Assembly (NCBI GenBank): GCA_946886325.1
Contig: CAMPIK010000193.1
Span: 1-5,652 of the forward strand
DNA length: 5,652 nucleotides
DNA from: an uncultured Shinella sp.
GTDB taxonomy: Bacteria > Pseudomonadota > Alphaproteobacteria > Rhizobiales > Rhizobiaceae
Reading direction: 5' to 3'
Part shown: in pieces, positions 1-5,652 of the stretch
Layout: the number at the start of each line of letters is the position of its first letter
How positions within the stretch are numbered: the first letter of the stretch is position 1
Translations under genes and position numbers: made by a program
The notes under the pieces: model-generated
What the model saw: only the letters and a program-made list of their open reading frames with translations
Told to the model about the DNA's origin: nothing
Database searches by the model: none

Positions 1-518
1 ATCTGCAACGGCGGGGTGGGGAGGGCAAGCCCCACGCCGGCGATGCGTCCCTGCCGGCTTTCGGAAAGGCTGGCAATGGCGGTGCGGATTTCGCCGGGCA
101 GGGTTTCGAGCGCATCGAAGGCGCCTGCGACGCGGTGCGGCAGCACATGCTGGTGCTGCACGTTGCCGATGAAATCCACGACGACGATATGGGTATTGCG
201 ATGGCCAACGCTGACGCCGACCGAATAGGCGCCTTCCGAATTCAGCATCAGCGGCGTCGTCGGCGGGCCGACGCGGCCCTTCTGCGCCTCTCCGCGAACG
301 ACGAGGCCTTCCTGTTCGAGCGAGCGCACGATGACGGAGATGGTCTGTGCCGAAAGACCGGTCTTCTCGCCGATCTCGAGGCGCGTCGTCGCCTCGTTCT
401 GGAGGAGAAGCGACAGCACGAGCCGCTCGTTGTAGCTGCGCACGCTGAGCGAGTTCAGTCCGCTGGCGCGATCGGCGATGCGAAGCGGGTTGGGAGGCGC
501 AAATCGCATATCAGGCAA
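1..518 (-). CDS. ROK-family transcriptional regulator, N-terminal part (cut by window edge)
   Basis: The first 172 residues of a sugar-responsive ROK-family repressor are visible. Its reading frame is open to the left edge, so the C-terminal half or more (ROK regulators are usually about 380-400 residues) is missing. Residues about 26-85 form a MarR-like winged helix-turn-helix (recognition-helix stretch GLSAQTISVIVRSLEQEG), followed by the typical ROK linker KGRVGPPTTPLMLN and the first strand of the sugar-kinase-like fold (SVGVSVGHRNTHIVVVDFIG). Sugar kinases of this family have DxGxT at that strand; here it reads SVGHRNT, which suggests ligand sensing rather than phosphorylation. GVGLALPTP near the edge fits the next conserved ROK segment. 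A TTG start at 518 is preferred over ATG at 509 because GGGAAGGA lies 8 bases before TTG but 17 before ATG. The gene lies 50 bases after the hydrolase stop, probably in the same transcript. It is the obvious candidate regulator of the divergent transporter. Family assignment is secure; the ligand is unknown. Confidence 0.93.
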   Translation of the reverse strand, partial: MPDMRFAPPNPLRIADRASGLNSLSVRSYNERLVLSLLLQNEATTRLEIGEKTGLSAQTISVIVRSLEQEGLVVRGEAQKGRVGPPTTPLMLNSEGAYSVGVSVGHRNTHIVVVDFIGNVQHQHVLPHRVAGAFDALETLPGEIRTAIASLSESRQGRIAGVGLALPTPPLQ

Positions 519-526
519 GGGGGTAA

Positions 527-534
527 TCCTTCCC
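527..534 (-). promoter_or_regulatory. Ribosome binding site for the ROK gene, favouring a TTG start
   Basis: On the minus strand GGGAAGGA (534 to 527) is the only good Shine-Dalgarno match ahead of the regulator. It is 8 bases from the TTG codon at 518 and 17 bases from the ATG at 509, so it points to TTG. A rare start codon would keep repressor output low, which is inference. Confidence 0.6.
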
Positions 535-568
535 GGATTTGGCTGCGGCCCTGCGGGCGAAGGCGGCT

Positions 569-1219
569 TCACGCATCGGGCCACCCGATCGCCAGCACTT
601 CCTGCGCCAGCGCTTCGCCGAGCTGCCGGTGTGCTGCCTCGTCGATATGGAACCCGTCTTCGGGCGAGCAGCCGCAGACAGTGCCGGCATCGAAGAAATG
701 CACCTCCAGCGAATCCGCCATGATCTCGAATTCGAGCGCGAGCTTGCGGGATTTCTCCTGTGCGCCGGAGAAGATCGACTCCCATTCCTTCAGGTCGTCG
801 AGCATCGGCGGCGGTGCGACGATCATGATTTCCGGATCGTGGCCGCCGGGGCCGGGCGAAAGCTCCCGCGTGTCGTGCACGAGGCAGCCGATGCCCATGG
901 CGACTTCCGACGGCGGCATGTTGAAGCGCCGCTTCAGGTCGTTCGTGCCGAGCATGATGATGATGAGATCGAGCGGCGCGTGGCTTTGCAGGCAGGGGCG
1001 CAGATAGGTCCGGCCGTTCTTCAGCGACCCCTCGATGGGATCGTCATGCACGGTGGTCCGTCCGCTCAGGCCCTCCTCGATGATCTGCCAGTTCGGGCCG
1101 AGAAGGCCATGCAGAACGCCGCCCCAGCGCTGGTCGCGGCGATAGCGTTCGAGCGGCCCGCGGCCGGGAATCTGGCCGTAGGTATTCGAGTCCCCGAAGC
1201 ATAGAACGGTCCGCGTCAC
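569..1219 (-). CDS. SGNH/GDSL hydrolase, MsAcT-like cytoplasmic esterase/acyltransferase
   Basis: This is a 216-residue serine esterase of the SGNH (GDSL) superfamily. Block I is CFGDSNTYG with nucleophile Ser11; the conserved glycine block is EEGLSGRTTVHDD (about 48-60); block III is MLGTNDLK with Asn93; block V is DGFHID with Asp188 and His191. Overall length, Ser11, the IIEEGLS-RTT segment, LDLIIIMLGTND and APPP are closely similar, from memory, to the Mycobacterium smegmatis acyltransferase MsAcT and rhizobial relatives that hydrolyse short-chain esters of alcohols and sugars. No signal peptide is present, so it should act in the cytoplasm. GTG at 1219 is chosen because GGAGGAG lies just before it and because it gives the family length; ATG at 1231 overlaps that ribosome binding site. 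The gene is followed by the ROK gene and is divergent from a sugar importer, so deacylation of an imported sugar derivative is a reasonable inference. The true substrate is unknown. Confidence 0.93.
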   Translation of the reverse strand: MTRTVLCFGDSNTYGQIPGRGPLERYRRDQRWGGVLHGLLGPNWQIIEEGLSGRTTVHDDPIEGSLKNGRTYLRPCLQSHAPLDLIIIMLGTNDLKRRFNMPPSEVAMGIGCLVHDTRELSPGPGGHDPEIMIVAPPPMLDDLKEWESIFSGAQEKSRKLALEFEIMADSLEVHFFDAGTVCGCSPEDGFHIDEAAHRQLGEALAQEVLAIGWPDA

Positions 1220-1222
1220 TGT

Positions 1223-1229
1223 CTCCTCC
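1223..1229 (-). promoter_or_regulatory. Ribosome binding site for the SGNH hydrolase, favouring GTG
   Basis: GGAGGAG on the minus strand (1229 to 1223) is a near-perfect Shine-Dalgarno. Counted from its GGAGG core it is 5 bases from the GTG at 1219. The in-frame ATG at 1231 overlaps this element and has only weak purine content upstream, so the GTG is the better start. Confidence 0.65.
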
Positions 1230-1300
1230 ATCGTGCCGGATGGTCGCATTCTCCAGCGCCAGCCTTCGCATCCGGACGGGCGATTTGCAAGGATCGCCAA

Positions 1301-1321
1301 TTATTCATTCAGTCTGAATAA
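1301..1321. promoter_or_regulatory. Putative ROK-repressor operator (interrupted palindrome)
   Basis: TTATTCA (1301-1307) and TGAATAA (1315-1321) are perfect 7-bp inverted arms separated by 7 bases. A second, overlapping perfect palindrome, ATTCAGTCTGAAT, occupies 1307-1319. The site is AT-rich in a GC-rich region, ends 3 bases before the rightward -35 box, and lies between two divergent transcripts, one of which encodes a ROK regulator. Known ROK operators such as those of NagC and Mlc are AT-rich interrupted palindromes with TTATT/AATAA-like flanks. Binding by the local ROK protein is inferred from position and form; no other copy is visible in this window. Confidence 0.55.
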
Positions 1322-1331
1322 CTATTGACAA
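1303..1331 (-). promoter_or_regulatory. Possible leftward promoter for hydrolase-ROK genes (weak)
   Basis: Read leftward, TTGTCA (1331 to 1326) is a 5-of-6 match to a -35 box and lies on the same bases as the rightward TTGACA. Seventeen bases further is ATGAAT (1308 to 1303), with overlapping AT-rich alternatives such as AATAAT. The -10 match is poor, so the call rests mainly on the need for a leftward promoter and on this being the only AT-rich stretch. If real, the palindrome would lie within its spacer and -10, allowing repression of both directions. Confidence 0.2.
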
Positions 1332-1353
1332 GCCAAATGGCCAGTGGTTTTGT
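1325..1353 (+). promoter_or_regulatory. Putative sigma-70-type promoter of the transporter operon
   Basis: A perfect -35 hexamer TTGACA at 1325-1330 is followed 17 bases later by TTTTGT (1348-1353), a weak but rhizobia-tolerable -10 region. Transcription would begin near 1360, leaving an untranslated leader of roughly 125 bases before the binding-protein gene. The putative operator abuts the -35 box on its upstream side. The -35 is convincing; the exact -10 is not. Confidence 0.45.
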
Positions 1354-1368
1354 GTCGGTCGGAGGAGA

Positions 1369-1386
1369 GTTTCAGGTCGTTTCAGG
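1369..1386 (+). repeat. Tandem 8-bp repeat GTTTCAGG with 10-bp period
   Basis: GTTTCAGG occurs at 1369-1376 and again at 1379-1386, so the two copies lie one DNA helical turn apart, just downstream of the predicted transcription start. This spacing suits two protein subunits on the same DNA face, but two short copies may also be chance. No function is assigned. Confidence 0.35.
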
Positions 1387-1438
1387 CTGCAGGCGAGTCC
1401 CGGACATCACGTCACGGGCCATCGATGCCGCATGCCAA

Positions 1439-1453
1439 GAAGGGACGCCCTTC
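1439..1453 (+). promoter_or_regulatory. Small perfect hairpin in the binding-protein leader
   Basis: GAAGGG (1439-1444), loop ACG, CCCTTC (1448-1453) forms a perfect 6-bp stem in the predicted leader RNA, 21 bases before the ribosome binding site. Its right arm overlaps a pyrimidine stretch (1450-1458) that could instead pair with the ribosome binding site (1476-1484). It is not followed by a T-run, so it is not an intrinsic terminator. A regulatory role is inference. Confidence 0.35.
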
Positions 1454-1474
1454 CCCTCGTGGACACAAGCTTTT

Positions 1475-1481
1475 GGAGGAG
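1475..1481 (+). promoter_or_regulatory. Ribosome binding site of the sugar-binding protein gene
   Basis: GGAGGAG at 1475-1481 lies 6 bases (from its GGAGG core) before ATG 1486. This selects the start that places a textbook signal peptide at the N-terminus, and it excludes the upstream in-frame ATG at 1432. Confidence 0.85.
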
Positions 1482-1485
1482 AAGC

Positions 1486-2562
1486 ATGAGCAGCATCATC
1501 AGAAAATTCGGCCTGTCGGCATTGCTGGCCGGCGTGGTCTTCGCGAGCGGCGCGTTCGCCGAGGAGGTTCATCTCCTCGACGGCGTGACGACGCGGGCGG
1601 AGAACAATCCGACGGTCGAGGCCGGCAAGTACAAGAAGGACGCGCCCTGGGTCATCGGCATGAGCAGCTTCGGCGTCAATGCCAACACCTGGACCGTGCA
1701 GGTGGCGCATGAAACCCAGGCGGCGGCCGACCGCGACGAGCGGATTTCCAAGTTCGTCCTGCTCGATGCCGGCTTCGACCAGAAGAAGCAGGTCGCCGAC
1801 ATCGAGGACCTGATCGCCCAGAAGGTCGATGCGATCATCGTGCAGCCGGTCACCTCGACCTCGGCGAACGCCAGCATCGAGAAGGCCGTTGCGGCCGGCA
1901 TTCCCGTCGTGCTGCACACCGGGCGCATCGATTCCGACGCCTATACGACGGAGATCCAGGGCGGCGCCGAGCATTTCGGCAAGGTCATGGGTGACTTCCT
2001 CGTCAAGGAACTCGGCGGCACCGGCAATATCTGGGTGCTGCGCGGCCTTGCCGGCCATCCGGAGGACACCAACCGCTACAATGGTCTCGTCCAGTCGCTT
2101 GAAGGCACCGAGATCAAGATCACCGCCGAGGAACACGGCGACTGGCAGTATGACAAGGCCAAGAAGGTCTGCGAGACGCTTTATCTCAACGACCCCAACG
2201 TCGCCGGCATCTGGTCTTCCGGCGCCGACATGACGCGCGCCTGCGTCGACGTCTTCAAGCAGTTCGGCGCGACCATTCCGCCGATCTCGGGCGAAGGCAA
2301 CAACGGTTTCTTCGGCCAGTGGATCGCCGACAATTTCAAGTCGGTCTCCTCCGAATACAGCCCTGCCCAGGGTGCCGCCGGCATCCGCGCCGCCGTGGCG
2401 CTTCTGGAAGGCAAGGAGCTGAAGAAGCACTACGACTACAACCCGCCGGGCTGGGACCTCGAGAAGGTCAAGACCTACTATCGCGACGACCTCTCCGCCA
2501 ACGTCTGGTGGCCGTCCGAGCTCTCGGAAGAGCAGCTCAAGGAGTTCTACGCCAAGCAGTAG
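1486..2562 (+). CDS. Periplasmic sugar-binding protein of a CUT2-type ABC importer
   Basis: This 358-residue solute-binding protein belongs to the RbsB-like Peripla_BP_4 group. Residues 1-25 are a Sec signal peptide (basic SSIIRK, hydrophobic core, cleavage after AFA), giving a mature start at Glu26. The first lobe starts at WVIGMSSFGVNANTW (55-69) and continues through DAGFDQKKQVADIEDLIAQKVDAIIVQP (94-121) and AAGIPVVLHTGRID (136-149), all typical of the family. The second lobe includes IWVLRGLAG (182-190), GIWSSGADMT (241-250) and GEGNNG (269-274), where sugar-contacting Arg, Asp and Asn residues normally lie. Residues 26-54 form an extra segment before the first strand. Two cysteines, Cys229 and Cys253, lie in the second lobe and might form a disulfide. 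The protein has an aromatic-rich tail (YDYNPPGWD, NVWWPSE). It is the first gene of the rightward operon. The bound sugar or polyol cannot be told from sequence alone. Confidence 0.93.
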   Translation: MSSIIRKFGLSALLAGVVFASGAFAEEVHLLDGVTTRAENNPTVEAGKYKKDAPWVIGMSSFGVNANTWTVQVAHETQAAADRDERISKFVLLDAGFDQKKQVADIEDLIAQKVDAIIVQPVTSTSANASIEKAVAAGIPVVLHTGRIDSDAYTTEIQGGAEHFGKVMGDFLVKELGGTGNIWVLRGLAGHPEDTNRYNGLVQSLEGTEIKITAEEHGDWQYDKAKKVCETLYLNDPNVAGIWSSGADMTRACVDVFKQFGATIPPISGEGNNGFFGQWIADNFKSVSSEYSPAQGAAGIRAAVALLEGKELKKHYDYNPPGWDLEKVKTYYRDDLSANVWWPSELSEEQLKEFYAKQ

Positions 2563-2570
2563 CCGGTAGC

Positions 2571-2597
2571 GGCGGAGGCAGACGGTCTGTCTCCGCC
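2571..2597 (+). terminator. Strong intercistronic stem-loop between binding-protein and ATPase genes
   Basis: GGCGGAGGCAGAC (2571-2583) and GTCTGTCTCCGCC (2585-2597) are 13-base inverted arms around a single base, with one G-U pair. In RNA this gives about a 12-bp stem with a 3-base loop. It begins 8 bases after the binding-protein stop codon and ends 14 bases before the ATPase ribosome binding site. No T-run follows (the next bases are CCCCGATC), so full intrinsic termination is unlikely. The likely role is 3'-end protection or partial attenuation, so that more binding protein than ATPase and permease is made. That role is inferred from similar placement in other binding-protein operons. Confidence 0.75.
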
Positions 2598-2611
2598 CCC
2601 GATCTGCATGC

Positions 2612-2616
2612 GGAGG
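2612..2616 (+). promoter_or_regulatory. Ribosome binding site of the ATPase gene
   Basis: GGAGG at 2612-2616 lies 6 bases before ATG 2623. It sits inside the first codons of the alternative ATG at 2608, so it decides for 2623. Confidence 0.8.
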
Positions 2617-2622
2617 AAATCC

Positions 2623-4116
<1,494 letters not shown>

Positions 4117-4132
4117 CGGAGCGGACCCTGCA

Positions 4133-5107
4133 ATGAACAGTCTTTCTTCCGGCAATCTCGGCAGGTTTCTGACAGGGCGCGGCCACAGGCACGGGCTCTG
4201 GATCTTTCCGCTCGTCATCGCCGTCGCCATGGCCCTGTGGCTGGCCACGACGACAAGCCAGTTCGGCCAGTGGGACAACCTCGCCAATCTCGTCGCGCAG
4301 GGCATGCCGCTCCTCATCACGGCGGTCGGGCAGATGTTCGTCGTGCTCGTCGGCGGGCTCGACCTGTCCATCGGCTCGGTCGTCAGTTTCACGACCGCGA
4401 TCCTCTCGCTCGATGCGCCGGGCTATGTCACCGTTCCCGGCGTCTTCGTGGCAGCCGCGCTCATCGGTGCCACGAACGGCTACTGCATCACGCGGCTGAA
4501 CGTGCACCCGATCGTCGCGACGCTTTCGATGCAATATGTCGTACTCGGCATCACGCGGGTCATTCGTCCCGTCTCGGGCGGCTCCATTCCCGATGCCGTC
4601 AGGTGGTCGGTGGAAGGGTCGGTGGCCGGCATTCCGCTGCCGGTCTTCTGGGGCATCGCCACGATCCTCGTCGCCTGGAAGCTGCTCTACGGCTCGCGCT
4701 ACGGCCTGCACCTCTTTGCGATCGGCGGCGGCGTCGCGGCCGGATCGACGGATGCTGCGCGCAATTTCGGCATTCCGGCCAACCGCAACATCCTGCTGGC
4801 CTATGTCGTCTGCTCGCTGTTTGCCGCGCTCGCCGGCGTGTTCCTCGCAGGACGCATCGTCTCCGGCGACCCGAATGTCGGTCTGCTCATGGAACTCGAC
4901 GCCATCACGGCGGTCGCGATCGGCGGCACGCAGCTGTCGGGCGGCATCGGCAGCCTGCACGGCACGGTCATCGGCGTCGCGGTGCTCGCTTTGCTCTCCA
5001 ACGGCATGAACCTGATGAACGTCACCCCTTTCGTCCAGACGGCGATCAAGGGCGTGCTTCTGATGGCGGTTGTGGCGCTCCAGTCGCGCAAGAAGATCGG
5101 ACTCTGA
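4133..5107 (+). CDS. Sugar ABC transporter permease 1 (BPD_transp_2, CUT2)
   Basis: This complete 324-residue inner-membrane permease belongs to the RbsC-like BPD_transp_2 family. After a 20-residue polar N-terminus there are about 8-10 hydrophobic segments, including about 22-40, 56-76, 100-117, 126-143, 168-186, 219-241, 273-291 and 302-317. Canonical motifs are GQMFVVLVGGLDLSIGS (66-82), LNVHPIVATLSM (122-133, normally near VPPFIxTLGM), LFAIGGG (194-200) and IGGTQLSGGIGSLHGTVIGV (263-282). The length is normal for the family. The protein would pair with the second permease to form a heterodimeric channel energised by the upstream ATPase. The start lies 16 bases after the ATPase stop, with a modest GGAG at 4118-4121, 11 bases away. 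A 7-codon frame overlapping both neighbours (4113-4136) may help couple translation. Confidence 0.94.
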   Translation: MNSLSSGNLGRFLTGRGHRHGLWIFPLVIAVAMALWLATTTSQFGQWDNLANLVAQGMPLLITAVGQMFVVLVGGLDLSIGSVVSFTTAILSLDAPGYVTVPGVFVAAALIGATNGYCITRLNVHPIVATLSMQYVVLGITRVIRPVSGGSIPDAVRWSVEGSVAGIPLPVFWGIATILVAWKLLYGSRYGLHLFAIGGGVAAGSTDAARNFGIPANRNILLAYVVCSLFAALAGVFLAGRIVSGDPNVGLLMELDAITAVAIGGTQLSGGIGSLHGTVIGVAVLALLSNGMNLMNVTPFVQTAIKGVLLMAVVALQSRKKIGL

Positions 5108-5110
5108 ACC

Positions 5111-5652
5111 ATGTCGGCTCTCGTCAACTCTCCCGCTTTCCGCCGGATCGCCAAGGTTCCGCCGTCCTACTACCTGCTCGCCCTGCTGCTTGTGATCCTG
5201 TTCGTCGCGCGCCCGCAATTGCTGAACGCCAATGTGCTCGGCGTCTTCATACGCCAGGTCGTGCCGCTCGGCATCCTCGTTCTCGGGCAGTTGCTGGTCA
5301 TGCGGGTGAAGTCGATCGATCTGTCCGGCGGGGGCATCATCCTGCTCATCAACTATTGCATCTCGTCGGCGATGTTCCCCGGCGCCTCGATCTGGTTCTT
5401 CACCCTGCTCGCCGTCGCGATCGGCCTCGCCATCGGGTTCTTCAACGGCGTCATGGTTGCCCGCCGCCGTGTCTCGGCGGTCATCGTCACGCTGGCGCTC
5501 AGCATCGTGCTCGTCGGTTTCGTGCAGTACCTGTCGAGCGGCAAGCCGCCGGGCGACGTGCCCGGCATGTTCACCGCCCTTTTCAACACGCGCTTCGCCG
5601 GCCTGCCGAGCCCGGTCATCTTCTGGGTCGCGCTGACGGCGCTGATGGCGCT
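5111..5652 (+). CDS. Sugar ABC transporter permease 2, N-terminal part (cut by window edge)
   Basis: The first 180 residues of a second BPD_transp_2 permease are visible and the frame is open at the right edge; relatives are about 310-340 residues. Hydrophobic segments appear at about 20-33, 48-64, 71-88, 93-116, 122-142 and 167-180. The family anchor GQxLVMxxGGIDLSxG is recognisable but altered: GQLLVMRVKSIDLSGGG (59-75), with Arg65, Lys67 and Ser68 in place of the usual uncharged residues and glycines. The following conserved loop, usually VPPFIVTLGM-like, reads ARRRVSAVIVTLAL (117-130). The start is ATG 5111, 3 bases after the permease 1 stop, with only a weak ribosome binding site (GGA at 5099-5101), so translation is probably coupled. 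It is not a duplicate of permease 1, as the two differ throughout. The most likely role is the partner half of a heterodimeric channel. Confidence 0.9.
   Translation, partial: MSALVNSPAFRRIAKVPPSYYLLALLLVILFVARPQLLNANVLGVFIRQVVPLGILVLGQLLVMRVKSIDLSGGGIILLINYCISSAMFPGASIWFFTLLAVAIGLAIGFFNGVMVARRRVSAVIVTLALSIVLVGFVQYLSSGKPPGDVPGMFTALFNTRFAGLPSPVIFWVALTALMA

Noticed and set aside
135..1204. Plus-strand open frames across the regulator and hydrolase region (for example 135-1007 and 539-1204).
   Set aside because: They are shadows of the minus-strand ROK and SGNH genes. The minus-strand proteins carry conserved motifs and ribosome binding sites, whereas these have neither.
1220..1300. Upstream in-frame starts for the hydrolase (TTG at 1300, ATG at 1231).
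   Set aside because: The extra residues match nothing in the family, ATG 1231 overlaps the Shine-Dalgarno, and GTG 1219 gives the family length with Ser11 in place.
1361..1367. GGAGGAG in the leader as a ribosome binding site for a leader peptide.
   Set aside because: No ATG, GTG or TTG lies at a usable distance downstream, so it is a Shine-Dalgarno look-alike.
1432..1485. Upstream in-frame ATG at 1432 for the binding protein.
   Set aside because: It would place 18 residues before the signal peptide and has no ribosome binding site. ATG 1486 has GGAGGAG at good spacing.
2571..2610. Full rho-independent terminator after the binding-protein gene.
   Set aside because: The stem is strong, but the bases after it are CCCCGATC rather than a T-run, and the same-strand transporter genes follow closely. 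Partial attenuation or mRNA protection fits better.
2608..2622. Upstream in-frame ATG at 2608 for the ATPase.
   Set aside because: It overlaps the GGAGG that serves ATG 2623 and lacks its own ribosome binding site.

Overview
This window looks like chromosome or megaplasmid DNA from a high-GC alphaproteobacterium, most likely Rhizobiales (Rhizobium, Agrobacterium or Sinorhizobium type). The evidence is strong G/C preference at third codon positions, GGAGG-type ribosome binding sites, and a gene set (ROK regulator plus CUT2-class sugar ABC transporter) that is abundant in these bacteria. The genus assignment is inference; there is no rRNA or other marker gene.

The layout is a divergent sugar-uptake locus. 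Leftward from a shared intergenic region run a small cytoplasmic SGNH/GDSL hydrolase of the MsAcT-like esterase type (1219 to 569) and then a ROK-family winged-helix repressor (518 down to the left edge, C-terminal part cut off). Rightward run a periplasmic sugar-binding protein (1486-2562), a double-domain sugar ABC ATPase (2623-4116), one complete inner-membrane permease (4133-5107), and a second, different permease (5111 to the right edge, cut off). The order binding protein - ATPase - permease - permease is a CUT2 (ribose/rhamnose-type) importer with two non-identical membrane subunits.

The 266-base divergent region (1220-1485) holds the likely control elements. There is an AT-rich 21-bp interrupted palindrome (1301-1321) with a nested 13-bp perfect palindrome, a rightward promoter with a consensus TTGACA -35 box starting 4 bases after it, an 8-bp tandem repeat with a 10-bp period, and a leader with a small perfect hairpin. 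That hairpin is mutually exclusive with a helix that would mask the binding-protein ribosome binding site. A very strong 13-bp-arm inverted repeat sits between the binding-protein and ATPase genes, where such structures commonly give more binding protein than membrane components.

Working model (inference): the ROK protein senses a sugar or sugar derivative and releases the palindrome. The importer brings in the ligand, and the cytoplasmic SGNH hydrolase removes an ester group (for example acetyl) from the imported sugar or a derivative. The substrate cannot be named from the sequence. No mobile element, CRISPR array, tRNA or rRNA was seen, and no wholly new system is evident. The interest lies in the esterase-importer pairing, the regulatory sites and the divergent motifs in the ATPase and second permease.
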